Positions 24,233 through 35,336 of a DNA stretch of 64,000 bases are shown piece by piece. The DNA is taken from positions 17,963,347 to 18,027,346 of the forward strand of contig CM053335.1 of NCBI GenBank assembly GCA_028583605.1, written 5' to 3'. The DNA is from Dastarcus helophoroides. Taxonomy: Eukaryota > Arthropoda > Insecta > Coleoptera > Bothrideridae. The notes beneath the pieces are model-generated. The model had not been told where the DNA came from. It saw only the letters and a program-made list of their open reading frames with translations, and made no database searches. The stretch's first letter is position 1; each line of letters starts with the position of its first letter. The position numbers and the translations under genes are program-made.

Positions 24233-24440
24233 TATTATTTATTGCCTACCTTAAAAAAGGTAGGCAAACGCTAAAAAGCGTTTCAATTTTTGGGTCCTTA
24301 GAAGTTGAATTTTAAAAAATCCTTTCTTAGTCTCACGTTATACGTAACCTTCGTTTGCAAAATTTCATTCTTCTAGAGCCCACCCGTTTAGACTGTGCGT
24401 TGTTTGTCAGTCCGTTTTAGAGTTTTATTAACTCGATTTC
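24233..24440. mobile_element. possible non-LTR retrotransposon tail with hairpins
   Basis: GCCTACCTTAAAAAAGGTAG-GC (24246-24267) is a perfect hairpin, followed by AACGCTAAAAAGCGTT. Downstream, AAAATTTCATTCTTCTAGAG then GTTTAGACTGTGCGTTGTTTG resembles 3' ends that are common in insect repeats. Family assignment is from general resemblance only. Confidence 0.35.
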
Positions 24441-24590
24441 TAAAGATTTAGAACTTTTTCCAAAATTGTTTTGAATTGTGAAAATTTCGACATTGAAGGT
24501 TCACCGATTCGTTAATGGCATTTTTAGTCGAAATGGTGACCATATTTAGCACAATTTGCGTGCCTAATATATCATTTGTCCGCTTAATTA

Positions 24591-24722
24591 TATAAAATTT
24601 GTTTCCATTTTTTTTTTGAGATCATTCGAGCGGTTAATGCTTCAACAAAGGAATTGTCTAAAATATTAGCAAACGTGTTCCTGTCAGAAACATGCAGAGC
24701 ACACTCAATACTAGTTGGAATT
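24591..24722 (+). promoter_or_regulatory. shared upstream region of the DUF1091-type pair
   Basis: TATAAAA at 24591 lies about 130 bp before the ATG. Blocks resembling GAGATCATTCGAGCGGTTAA, GTTCC(T)GTCAGAAACATG and CAGAGCACACTCA are conserved upstream of the second paralogue (29458-29610). The duplication therefore included promoter sequence. The TATA itself is only partly conserved in copy 2, so core promoter placement is tentative. Confidence 0.4.
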
Positions 24723-25394
24723 ATGGTGTTTTGCTCATTCTACAAAATCGCTTTGTTAGTGATTATATTCGAGATATACGTAAGTTGTTGCTAAATTTTT
24801 GTTTTGCATTGTTTCTATTAATGTAATTTTAGGCCGAACTCCTTTTTGAACACGCCGAAGTTTTAATGAGTGATGAAAAATGGTTGCGTATAAACGTGTC
24901 CTGCAACAAAATAACTCGAACCAAAACCGTTTTCAATTTAAATTTTACTATATTTCAAACGCTAAATCCAAAGGCGGCGGTAGATTAAAAAAAAATGAAA
25001 TAGTTGCAAGACATGATTTTCTTTAAATTTTTAGTTCGACGTAAGATTTTACAAATTTACGGATAATCAGTACAAAACCACAGCTATCAGGCTTAAATGC
25101 TCGTTTTGCGATCTTACAAAGAATCAGTTAGACGCCTTTCTGAATTCCAGGACCAACCCATCTCTAAAATATATGCCACATACTTGTCCTGTTGCCAAGG
25201 TATATTTTTGTGAAAGATTTTTGAAAGATATTAAATTATTTTTTTAGGGTAATTATGGTTTATCAAATTTTTCGGGAGACGACATTCAGTTGCCCAGATT
25301 ATTTCCCAAATGGAAATTTCGTGTAGATGTTATAATGTCCTGTGATTCTGTTAATGCATGTGCGAAATATTCGATTTATTTATCGATTGTCTAA
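24723..25394 (+). CDS. secreted DUF1091-type protein, four-exon gene (copy 1)
   Basis: Exons 24723-24779, 24833-24979, 25035-25199 and 25248-25394 join in frame (all introns phase 0, 53, 55 and 48 bp, GT-AG) to give 171 residues and a TAA stop. Residues 1-20 form a hydrophobic signal peptide (MVFCSFYKIALLVIIFEIYA). The mature part has six cysteines (43, 90, 93, 119, 155, 161), an Asn-X-Ser/Thr site at 40, and the CPVAKGNYGLSNF block. This CP..KG.Y.l.N pattern and overall length fit the DUF1091/DM8 family, small secreted MD-2-related-like proteins that include the Drosophila CheA/CheB group implicated in chemosensation. Ligand and tissue are unknown. AATAAA follows at 25459. A tandem array starts inside its last exon. 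The reading is supported by a paralogue at 29619 with identical exon structure. Confidence 0.85.
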
Positions 25395-27330
25395 TTTAAC
25401 GAGCTATTAAAACGTGTCTGCAACCAATTGTATGTATTATTCGCTGTTCGCAACTTAGGAATAAAAGAATTAAATCTACTGAACTGACAGATAATGTTCA
25501 GACTAAACCCGGGCGCTTAGAAGCATGAAATTTCGCACAGGGCTGCGCAATATAACGTAGGTGAGCACTAAAAAAGCATTTATCGAAATTCTATTTATTT
25601 ATCGATTGTATAATTTAACGAACTATTAAAACGTGCATGCAACCAATTGTATGTATTATTCGCTGTTCGCAAATTAGGAATAAAGGAATTAAATCTACTG
25701 AACTGACAGATAATGTTTAGACTAACCCCGGGGGCTTAGATGCGTGAAATTTCGCACAGGACTGCGCAATATAACGTAGGTGAGCACTAAAAAAGCATTT
25801 ATCGAAATTCGATTTATTTATCGATTGTATAATTTAACGAACTATTAAAACGTGCATGCAACCAATTGTATGTATTATTCGCTGTTCGCAAATTAGGAAT
25901 AAAGGAATTAAATCTACTGAACTGACAGATAATGTTTAGACTAACCCCGGGGGCTTAGATGCGTGAAATTTCGCACAGGACTGCGCAATATAACGTAGGT
26001 GAGCACTAAAAAAGCATTTATCGAAATTCGATTTATTTATCGATTGTGTAATTTAACGAGCTATTAAAACGTGTCTGCAACCAATTGTATGTATTATTCG
26101 CTGTTCGCAAATTAGGAATAAAGGAATTAAATCTACTGAACTGACAGATAATGTTTAGACTAACCCCGGGGGCTTAGAAGCATGAAATTTCGCATAGGAC
26201 TGCGCAATATAACGTAGGTGAGCACTAAAAAAGCATTTATTGAAATTCGATTTATTTATCGATCGTGTAATTTAACGAGCTATTAAAACGTGCATGCAAC
26301 CAATTGTATGTATTATTCGCTGTTCGCAAATCAGGAATAAAAGAATTAAATCTACTGAACTGACAGATAATGTTCAGACTAAACCCGAGGGCTTAGAAGC
26401 ATGAAATTTCGCATAGGACTGCGCAATATGACGTAGGTGAGCACTAAAAAAGCATTTATCGAAATTCAACCCGTAAAAGTGTTAATTTAACATTTAACTC
26501 TGTCAAATAGGTGATATATTATTGTTCGAGTTGTTTGCTCTCGAGCTATTAAAACGTTGCAACAAATTGTATGTATTATTCGCTGTTCGCAAATTAGGAA
26601 TAAAAGAATAAAATCTACTGAACTGACAAATAATGTTCACACTAAACCCGGGGGCTTAGATGCATGAAATTTCGCACAGGACTGCGCAGGTGAGCACTAA
26701 AAAAACATTTATCGAAATTTAGTGTCTAAAAGTGTTAATTTAACATTTAACTCTGTCAAATAGGTGATATATCATTGTTCGAGTTGTTTGCTCTCGAGCT
26801 ATAAAAACGTGCATGCAACCAATTGTATGTATTATTCGCTGTTCGCAAATTAGGAATAAAAGAATTAAATCTACTGAACTGACAGATAATATTCAGAGTA
26901 AACCCGAGGGCCTAGAAGCATGAAATTTCGCATAGGACTGCGCAATATAACGTAGGTGAGCACTAAAAAAGCATTAATCGAAATTAAGCCCTTAAAAATT
27001 TTAATTTAACATTAAACTCTATCAAATAGGTGATATATCATTGTTCGAGTTGTTTGCTCTTGAGCTATTAAAACGTTACAACCAAGTGTATGTATTATTC
27101 GCTGTTCGCAGATTAGGAATAAAAGAATTAAATCTACTGAACTGATAGATAATGTTCAGACTAAACCCGAGGGCTTAGAAGCATGAAATTTCGCACAGGA
27201 CTGCGCAATATAACGTAGGTGAGCACTAAAAAAGCATTAACGATCAGCCCTTAAAAGTGTTAATTTAACATTTAACTCTGTAAAATATTTCCTATTTGAC
27301 AGAGTTTTTTGTTCGAGTTGTTTGCTCTTA
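25369..27330. repeat. tandem array derived from the 3' end of the DUF1091-type gene
   Basis: Units begin at about 25372, 25591, 25810, 26029 and 26248 (219-bp period), then at about 26466, 26720 and 26985 as ~255-bp variants plus a partial unit. Each 219-bp unit starts with TTTATTTATCGATTGT.TAAT, the last codons and stop of the gene, and carries AGGAATAAA plus GCATGAAATTTCGCAC. The longer units replace the first ~35 bp with a different leader (GTTAATTTAACATTTAACTC ... GTTCGAGTTGTTTGCTCTCG). Confidence 0.9.
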
Positions 27331-27639
27331 ACAAATAAAAGAATTGTATTGTGTAAGTTCTTTATAGACGCAGCTGTTGCAAATTATTTTGTTCTCTTCC
27401 TTATTAAATTACGTTTAAATTCTAAGATCTAAGAGAGCAAAGAGAGCCGTTTCCTGTATAATTTCTGGACGGTACACGACGTAAGACGTCAACGCCATCT
27501 TGCCACCTGTATCCCAACATGCCAAAGAGCCATTTTCGAGATGCCATCTCTGTACTAGTATCCTAACATCCAAGCAAGTACCGCTAGATTACGAGATGGC
27601 TATAAAGTAAATCTTTTTTTATGAAAAAGCATTTTTTTC

Positions 27640-27875
27640 AAATAAGGTACCAATTGGAATGGACTTCAAAAGCAAAACCTTGACCAAATAGAAAATTTCA
27701 TCCAAATCGTTAGAGCCGTATTCAAGATACCAAATAACATACATATATATAGTTATATACGAGAATTACTCGTTTAAATAGACGGGATTTTCTTAACCAG
27801 AAAGAAAATTTCATTCAAATCGTTAGAGCCGTTTCTAAGATACCAAATAAATACATATATATTTATACTCTGATC
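27640..27875. mobile_element. possible LINE 3' fragments, duplicated
   Basis: AAATTTCATCCAAATCGTTA-GAGCCG... followed by ATACATATATA occurs twice (about 27695-27755 and 27808-27870). This type of noncoding 3' tail with a TA-rich end is common among insect non-LTR elements. No coding part is seen. Confidence 0.4.
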
Positions 27876-27879
27876 TCTC

Positions 27880-27969
27880 CGAAGATGACAGCTTGGCTGT
27901 CGAAACGCGTTAGAGCAACCTTTGTTGTGTTTTTTAATCTTTCTTGGTTTCAGGGGACAAGTTCTGTAT
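27880..27969 (+). mobile_element. half-copy of palindromic Penelope-like element
   Basis: One arm in the hammerhead-sense orientation: CCGAAGATGACAGCTTGGCT then GTCGAAACGCGTTAGAGCAA, ending GGGGACAAGTTCTGTAT directly against the LTR start at 27970. The same junction occurs in inverse orientation at 50429/50430. Confidence 0.65.
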
Positions 27970-28706
27970 TGTAACGCAATGTAAATAGATGGAATAGAAT
28001 TTAGAATAGAATTGTAGAATTTAGTACACAAGAAAAGTTTCTAGAATGATCTGATAAGAGGAAAGCGACCGCGATAACGAAGCAAACGGCAGATAAGCGT
28101 TCCCGAAATTTCGGCAAACGATAAGCCTTATCTGCCGAATTGTTCTAGAACCTGGAAGCCAAAACTATATAAGGCGATCGGCTTTCCCTTGTGGTAAGTT
28201 AGTTAGAGTCGGTGTAGTTAAGTAGTGAGTTAGTAATTAGAAATCTAGATTTTAGTTACCTTTTTTTTTCATTAAGGATTGGACGAAGCAAATGACGAAG
28301 AAAATGCCACTCAATAGAAATGGAATTAACGAAATTTTGTAAGGAAAATACAGAGAATATTGTAGCGAAATGTAAATTATAGAATGTAGTACGTAACAAA
28401 AATTTTCTAGAAAGATATGATAAGAGGAAAGCGGCCGTGATAACGAAGCAAAAGTATCCCAGAAATTTCTGCTAACGATAAGCCTTATCTGCGAGATTTT
28501 TCTAGAACCTGGATGCCAAAACTATATAAGGCGGTCAGCTTTCTCTGAAGTTAGTCAGTTAGAGTCAGTGTAATTAGCGAGTTAGTATAAGTCCATAATA
28601 AGTGAGTTAATTGTTCATTTGTGGTAATCCAAGTTTAGTTTAGTAATAAAGTGGGTATTAATTTCAATTCACGTGTGAATCAATTCGAACCGATAAGCCC
28701 GTAATA
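27970..28706 (+). mobile_element. LTR-family copy with two promoter modules
   Basis: Starts TGTAACGCAATG and ends CGATAAGCCCGTAATA. Modules have TATATAAGG near 28168 and 28524, separated by the 150-bp spacer block. AATAAA lies near 28645. It sits between the two DUF1091-type genes, in the same orientation as both. Confidence 0.8.
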
Positions 28707-29145
28707 GTATGTAACAGAATGTTACACTATGTAACGAAATGTTAGACACCATGCCATTTGAAGTGTATGGACCGGATGAGAAATGTATCCAATGTTGTGA
28801 TTAATTTAAACTAAAATATCATACTGTAACATTCTGTTACAGAGTGTAACATTTTGTTACATAGTGTAACATTCTGTTACATAGTGTAACATTTTGTTAC
28901 ATAGTGTAACATGTTGTTACATAGTGTAACATTTTGTTACATAGTGTATTATTTTGTTACATAGTGTAACATTTTGTTACATAGTGTAACATTTTGTTAC
29001 ATAGTGTAACAGTTTGTTGCATAGTGTAATAAAATGTTACAGTGTTGTAACATTATGTAACAGAATGTTACGGTGCTGTAACATTATGTAATAGAATGTT
29101 ACAGTGTGTAATAGAATATTTTAGTATGTAACGAAATGTTACGTA
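28707..29145. repeat. 20-bp minisatellite of GTTACA/TGTAAC hairpins
   Basis: About 18 units of TGTTACATAGTGTAACATTT and variants. Both GTTACATAGTGTAAC and GTAACATTTTGTTAC are self-complementary, so any phase folds. It begins exactly at the LTR terminus ...GTAATAGTATGTAACAG, which contains the seed word. A non-repeat patch lies at 28745-28825. Confidence 0.85.
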
Positions 29146-29194
29146 CCTTGCGATTTAAAGTGTTATTAGAAATCATTAAAGCTATTACGAATTT

Positions 29195-29232
29195 TTGAAG
29201 ACAACCAAAGACCAGTCCGTTCCACCAAACTT
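29195..29232. mobile_element. tail fragment of palindromic Penelope-like element
   Basis: ATTTTTGAAGACAACC and GACCAGTCCGTTCCACCAAA match the 3' tail of the elements at 23615 and 43985. A similar scrap is at 51478-51520. Confidence 0.5.
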
Positions 29233-29618
29233 AACGTGCAAGGAAAAAAGTCAAAATTTCGAAAAATCTTAGATTAAAAAAAATTGAGTTTCCGCTTGTT
29301 GAAATTCTTGTTAATTTAATATCGAGTTGGGGGAAATTTGAGATTGAAATCTCGTAGGTTTTTGATCTGTTGCTAGCGTTTGGATTCGAAATATTAATCG
29401 AATTTAGCGCTTTTGTGCGCTTAATCATGTAAAATTATCATTTCCTCGATTTTTTTCGAGACCATTCGAGCGACTAATGCTTCAGGAAATATTAAAAACA
29501 TTAAAAAACTATTATACCATTGTAAGTTCAAAACGGGGAGATTAAAACGATTTAACTCGCCAAATAGGACACGTTCCTAGCAGAAACATGTAGATTACAT
29601 TCAGTTGCAGTTGGCATT

Positions 29619-30295
29619 ATGAAGTTTTGCCTATTTCACAAAATCAGTTTGTTAATTATTATAATATTCGAGATATACGTAAGTTTTTAACAAAAATTGT
29701 TTTTGTTGATAATAAATACTGTTTGAATTTTAGGCTGAATTTGTACTTTTTGAACACGCTGAAGTTGTAATGAGCGATGAGAAATGGTTGCGCATAAACC
29801 TGTTCTGCAACAAAATAAATCGAACCAAGATTGGCCTTAACATGAATTTAACTATATTTAAAACTTTAGATTCGAAGGCTGGGGTAAAATTGTAAAATTT
29901 TGATAGTTGCTCTCGACGAATTTGTTTAATTTTCAGCTCGACATAAGACTTTACAAATTTACGAATAATCAATATAAAATGACCGCTATCGGGGCCAAAT
30001 GTGTGTTTTGTGATTTTATGAAGCCTCCATTTGACGCCATTCTGCATTTCAGAACCAACGCGGCTCTGAAAAATATCCCAAATACTTGTCCAATTGTCAA
30101 GGTATATTTTTAAGCTAATTAGAGTTTTAATATAGAGGTTATTTTTAGGGTAATTATCGTTTATCGAATTTCTCGGGGGATGACATTGAACTACCCGGAA
30201 TATTTCCTAAATGGAAATGTCGCGTGGATGTAACACTTCTCTGTGATTCTGTAAACGCATGCGCGAAATACTCCATTTATTTGTCGATTGTGTAA
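29619..30295 (+). CDS. secreted DUF1091-type protein, four-exon gene (copy 2)
   Basis: Exons 29619-29678, 29734-29883, 29937-30101 and 30149-30295 join in phase 0 across GT-AG introns of 55, 53 and 47 bp and encode 173 residues. Residues 1-21 are a signal peptide (MKFCLFHKISLLIIIIFEIY + A). All six mature cysteines of copy 1 are kept, with an additional pair introduced in INLFCNK and PKWKCRVDV contexts to be checked (the first is the equivalent of Cys43; the second is new). Exon 4 is identical to copy 1 at 40 of 48 residues, exon 3 at only 32 of 55, so the central segment has diverged faster. AATAAA is at 30321, 26 bp after the stop. It is a tandem paralogue on the same strand, about 4.2 kb downstream. 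Family and function remarks for copy 1 apply. Confidence 0.85.
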
Positions 30296-30320
30296 TTTAA
30301 TGATTTATTAAAAGGATGCA

Positions 30321-30326
30321 AATAAA
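30321..30326 (+). terminator. polyadenylation signal AATAAA of DUF1091-type copy 2
   Basis: Canonical hexamer 26 bp past the TAA stop. The equivalent signal for copy 1 is at 25459-25464 and is repeated in each unit of the array there. Confidence 0.6.
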
Positions 30327-30594
30327 ATGATATCACTTGATTTCTCACAAATTTGACGCTTGGGCTCGCTGGTGTGCTTTAAAGCGTTTCTGCAACGGCG
30401 CGATATTGCCACCCATTTCGCGATTATCGTTTTGCCCCAGATTTATGTGTTTTGTAATGGGGTGTTTTAACATCTAAGACCATGAATACATATGTAATTT
30501 TGGTCTGAAGCCAACGTTTTCACACGACACGACACAACGTGACGCAACGTGATACTAGTATCAATTATCACGCGCCTCAACGAATATCACAGAG

Positions 30595-30702
30595 TAAGGG
30601 TTAAAAAAATAATAAGAACGTTTTCAAAGGAGGCTACGAGGCGGCCTCACAGCCTCGATTAAAAAACATTCTTATTATTTTTTTAACCCTTATTGTGTGG
30701 AA
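30595..30702. mobile_element. small fold-back element (MITE-like)
   Basis: AAGGGTTAAAAAAATAATAA near 30595 and TTATTATTTTTTTAACCCTT near 30682 are inverted repeats of ~28 bp around a GC-rich centre. The ends sit next to TA, which would fit a TA-duplicating family, but the duplication is too short to prove it. Confidence 0.55.
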
Positions 30703-30704
30703 TT

Positions 30705-31028
30705 CTTTAATATTCATAAGTAATAAACTTTAATAATAGTAATAATAGAGTATATTAATTATGAACGTTCTTGTTGTAAAAAATAAAATACTACTTAGTT
30801 TAATGTCATCAGTATAGACAAAGATGGCTACAAAGGACATTGTTTCACGATTTCACAGCTCAATAGAGACGCGTATCGCATCGTAACCACGCCTACTCAC
30901 GGTGCTGCGTTGCCTGATTTTTTACGAATTGATTGACTGGACTATCCTGTGCACTTGTAAATATATATGAAAGTAGTTGCATCCATTTTGTTTTCTTCAA
31001 ACCAAGCCACCGAAAATATCCTAAAAAG

Positions 31029-31030
<2 letters not shown>
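30705..31030. other. intergenic stretch, no supported gene
   Basis: Unique AT-rich sequence ending in a (TA)n microsatellite at 31031-31060 into which the next LTR is inserted. Confidence 0.45.
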
Positions 31031-31060
<30 letters not shown>

Positions 31061-31063
<3 letters not shown>

Positions 31064-31345
31064 AACGCAATGTAAATAGATGGAATAGAATTTAGAATAG
31101 AATTGTAGAATTTAGTACATAAGAAAAGTTTCTAGAATGATCTGATAAGGGGAAAGCGAACGCGATAACGAAGCAAACGGCAGATAAGCGTTCCACAAAT
31201 TTCGACAAACGATAAACCTTATCTGCGGAATTTTTCTAGAACCTGGGAGCCAAAACTATATAAGGCGGTCAGCTTTCCCTCGAGTAAGTTAGTTAGAGTC
31301 AGTGTAATTAGTGAGTTAGTAGGAACAATTTAAACGTCAGTTCAC
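31061..31345 (+). mobile_element. 3'-truncated LTR-family copy inserted in (TA)n
   Basis: Begins TGTAACGCAATG directly after a (TA)n run. Heat-shock half-sites, TATATAAGG near 31257 and the GTTAGTTAGAGTCAG start region are intact, then homology stops near AGTGAGTTAGTAGGA. AATAAA and U5 are missing. Confidence 0.75.
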
Positions 31346-31885
31346 TACTCAAGGTTTAATAATGTGAAATCCCACTTTTGACATATTATTTTTTCGAAAT
31401 ACTGCCACAAGAGTCCCAATAATTATAGTTCCAGGGGGATTCACCAGTTTTCGTTTTATTGGTAGATTTGGCAGGTTGTAACGTAGTAAGAGCGAAGGTG
31501 AAGCTTAAGAAAACTGTCCAAGAATGTTGACATATTATCACCGCTCATTATTTATGCTATTAATATTAGCATACGGTTATATCGTAAATAAAGAATAGAA
31601 TAAATTTGCATTATAACGTGCTTCGCCTGGGGCCCTCCGTTTATTATAACTGCACTGTACTTTGGCCGGGGGTCGAATACATTATTACACTAAAGTGTGT
31701 ATAAAATGAATAATTGCTTCAAAATATCTTTCCAACAAATCGAGTTTGACACGCGATACGTAACTTAAAGATTACAAACTTTCGGTAAAATGAGGCAAAA
31801 CGTGTTTAATCGACCTCTAAATCGCGACAATTTCAAACAAATTTTCTCCTAATACATTTTTTCATGAACTATTACCAAACTGTAT
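31346..31885. other. intergenic stretch, no supported gene
   Basis: Unique AT-rich sequence. No motif recognised. Confidence 0.4.
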
Positions 31886-31889
31886 TCTT

Positions 31890-32237
31890 ACATCCTGATG
31901 TAGGCTGCATCCCGATGTAGACTGCATCCTTTCCGAGTGATTTCTCTTTTGTCATCACTTTCGTGCAACCAGTCGTCGTCGTTTACCGTTCACCGTTTGT
32001 CCCTTCAAAGGAAATAGTTCCCGGAAAACGATGTCCCAAAGAATTTTTATATTGGCAGATTTTTTTTAGGTGGACTGGTACTTAATTTTCTTCAAAAATT
32101 GATATACTAATTAAGTGATGCAATATCTCTCTGGAGATGATAGCTTGGCTGTCGAAACGCGTTGTTCTGGTTGTTAATCATTCTTGGTTCCAGGCGACAA
32201 TATTGATTGATGTTATAGACAATCTCGCCGTTAATAT
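31890..32237 (+). mobile_element. diverged interior of the miniature LTR element
   Basis: Contains recognisable but diverged parts of the 55784-56277 interior: CGTTTACCGTTCACCG, CTTCAAAAATTGATATAC, the hammerhead-like GGAGATGATAGCTTGGCTGT, and GGCGACAATATTGATTGATG up to the LTR at 32238. Confidence 0.6.
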
Positions 32238-33125
32238 TGTAACGAAATGTAAATTGTAGAATTTAGTGCATTAAAAAAAAGTTTCTAGAAAGATCTGATA
32301 AGGGGAACGCGGCCGTGATAACGAAGCAAACGACAGATAAGCGTTCCCGAAATTTCGGTTTTTAATCATTCTTGGTTTCAGGCGACAATATTGATTGATG
32401 TTATAGACAACCTCGCCGTTAATATTGTAACGAAATGTAAATTGTTTAATTTAGTGCATAAAAAAAAGTTTCTAGAAAGATCTGATAAGGGGAACGCCGC
32501 CCCGATAACGAAGCAAACGGCAGATAAGCGTTCCCGAAATTTCGGCAAACGATAAGCCTTATCTGGCGGATTGTTCTAGAACCTGGAAGCCGAAATTATA
32601 TAAGGCTTTCCCTCGTGGTAAGTTAGTTAGAGTCGGTGTAGTTAAGTAGTGAGTTAGTAATTAGAAATCTAGATTTTAGTTACCTTTTTTTTTCATTAAG
32701 GATTGGAAGAAGCAACTGACGAAGAAAATGCCACTCAATCGGAATGGAATTAATGAAACTTTGTAAAGAAAATACACAGAATATTGTAGCGAAATGTAAA
32801 TTATAGAATTTAGTACGTAAGAAAATTTTCTAGAAAGATCTGATGAGGGGAAAGCGGCCGTGATAACGAAGCGAAAGTGTTCCAGGAATTTCTGCTAACG
32901 ATAAACCTTATCTGCGGGATTTTTCTAGAACCTGGTAACCCTATGCTATATAAGGCGGTCGCCTTTTCCTCGAGTCAGTTAATTAGAGTCAGTTAGTCAG
33001 TGTAGTTAGTAGTTAGACGTCCAAAAGTGAGTTCATTATTCAGTTGAAGTGTTCCGAGTTTAGTTTAGTAATAAAGTGGGCATAATCCATCACATGTAAT
33101 CAATCGAACCGATAAGCCCGTAACA
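32238..33125 (+). mobile_element. LTR of tandem array, extended by internal duplication
   Basis: TGTAACGAAATG to CGATAAGCCCGTAACA. A ~105-bp piece of upstream sequence with adjoining interior is duplicated near 32238-32450, followed by two TATA modules (about 32603 and 32948) separated by the spacer block. AATAAA is near 33070. Confidence 0.75.
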
Positions 33126-33622
33126 GTATAGTATCCTGATTGATGATGATAAATACAGGCAGCACTAGATAATTTAATTTTCTTTAATTCGTCCAATTTT
33201 CTAGCTCCCTAAAGTGATTTTTCATTTTTTTATCGTCGTTCATAACAAAAAAGTCACTTTTAACTTGAGTAATTAACAGGGGCTATCTCCTCCGGAGGGA
33301 TGATCCGTGGACGATAGACGGCGACGATAGGTCTCCCCAAATCAGTGCTCACTCGAAAAATTACTTTTCTTGTTACTTTTTTCATACAACTATTATCGAA
33401 CTTGATAAAATAAACTAATACTATGTGCTTTGATTTTTTGTGGACTAGTCGTTGGTTTTCTTCAAAAATTGATATACAAATCAAATACTGATATAGTAGG
33501 TCTGTGAAGATGATAGCTTGGCTGTCGAAACGCGTTAAATCAACTGTTGTTCTGGTTTTTAATCATTCTTGGTTTCAGGCGACAATATTGATTGATGTTA
33601 TAGACAACCTCGCCGTTAATAT
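33126..33622 (+). mobile_element. non-coding interior of the miniature LTR element
   Basis: Begins TATAGTATCCTGATTGATG right after the LTR, where a primer-binding site would lie. It then has GGACGATAGACGGCGACGAT, CTTCAAAAATTGATATAC and a hammerhead-like block (GTGAAGATGATAGCTTGGCT then GTCGAAACGCGTTAAA), and ends CGCCGTTAATAT. No ORF of note and no clear polypurine tract. Confidence 0.65.
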
Positions 33623-34325
33623 TGTAACGAAATGTAAATTGTAGAATTTAGTGCATAAAAAAAAGTTTCTAGAAAGATCCGATAAGGGGAAAGCGGCCGC
33701 GATAACGAAGCAAACGGCAGATAAGCGTTCCCGAAATTTCGACAAACGATAAGCCTTATCTGCCGGATTGTTCTAGAATCTGGAAGCCAAAACTATATAA
33801 GGCGGTCGGCTTTCCCTCGTGGTAAGTTAGTTAGAGTCGGTGTAGTTAAGTAGTGACTTAGTAATTAGAAATCTAGATTTTAGTTACCTTTTTTTTTCAT
33901 TAAGGATTGGAAGAAGTAACTGACGAAGAAAATGCTACTCAATGGGAATGGAATTAACGAAACTTTGTAAAGCAGATACAGAGAATGTTGTAGCGAAATG
34001 TACATTATAGAATTTAGTACGTAAGAAAATTTTCTAGAAAGATCTGATAAGGGGAAAGCGGCCGTGATAACGAAGCAAAAGTGTTCCAGGAATGTCTGCT
34101 AACGATAAGCCTTATCTGCGGGATTTTTCTAGAACCTGGGAACCCTATACTACATAAGGCGGTCGCCTTTTCCTCGAGTCAGTTAGTTAGTCAATTAGTC
34201 AGTGAGTTAGTAGTTAGATGTCAAAAAGTGAGTTCATTATTCAGTTGAAGTGTTCCGAGTTTAGTTCAGTAATAAAGTGGGTATAATCCATCAGTGTAAT
34301 CAATCGAACCGATAAGCCCGTAACA
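33623..34325 (+). mobile_element. LTR with two promoter modules (tandem array)
   Basis: Same layout as 32238-33125 without the extra duplication. TATATAAGG lies near 33796; the second module has a changed TACTACATAAGG near 34151. AATAAA is near 34271; terminus CCCGTAACA at 34325. Confidence 0.8.
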
Positions 34326-35336
34326 GTATGGTATCCTGATTGATGATGATAAATACAGGCAGCTCTAGATAATTTAATTTTCTTTAATTCGTCCAATTTT
34401 CTAGCTCTCTAAGGTGATTTTTCTCTAAGGTCGTTCATAACAAAAAAGTCACTTTTAACTTGGGTAATTAACAGGGACTATCTCCTCCGGAGGGACGATC
34501 GGTGGACGATAGACGGCGACGATAGGTCTCCCCAAATCAGTGCTCACTCGAGAAATTACTTTTCTTGTTACTTTTTTCATAAAACTATTATCGAATTTGA
34601 TAAAATAAACTAATACTATGGGCTTTGATTTTTTGTGGACTAGTCGTTGGTTTTTTCAAAAATTGATATACAAATCAAATACTGATATAGTAGGTCTCTG
34701 AAGATGATAGCTAGCGTTAGATCAACTGTTATTCTGTTTCAGGCGACAATATTGGTAAATGTTATAGACAATCTCGCCGTAATATGCTGTCCTGATTGAT
34801 GATGATAAATACAGACAGCTCTAGATACTTTAATTTTCTTTAATTCGTCCAATTTTCTAGCTCCCTAAAGTGATTTTTCATTGTTTTATCGTCGTTTATA
34901 ACAAAAAATTCGCTTTTAATTTTGAGAAAACACCAAAATGTTGATAAAAATGGGAACTTCAAAAAGTAGTGACTTAACTTGGGTAATCAACAGAGACTAT
35001 CTCCTCCGGAGGGACGATCGGTGGACGATAGACGGCGACGATAGGTCTCCTCAAATCAGTGCTCACTCGAAAAATTACTTTTCTTGTTACTTTTTTCATA
35101 CAACTATTATCGAACTTGATAAAATAAAGTAATACTATGGGCTTTGATTTTTTGTGGACTGGTCGTTGCTTTTCTTCAAAAATTGATATACAAATCAAAT
35201 ACTGATATAGTAGGTCTCTGAAGATGATACCTTGGCTGTCGAAACGCGTTAAATCAACTGTTGTTCTGGTTTTTAATCATTCTTGGTCCCAGGCGACAAT
35301 ATTGATTGATGTTATAGACAACCTCGCCGTTAATAT
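34326..35336 (+). mobile_element. one partial and one complete interior, joined without an LTR
   Basis: Interior sequence runs 34326-34785, then restarts with TGTCCTGATTGATGATGATA near 34788 and runs to 35336. The LTR expected between them has been lost. The second interior carries a plus-strand ORF (34938-35132) with no recognisable domain. Confidence 0.65.
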
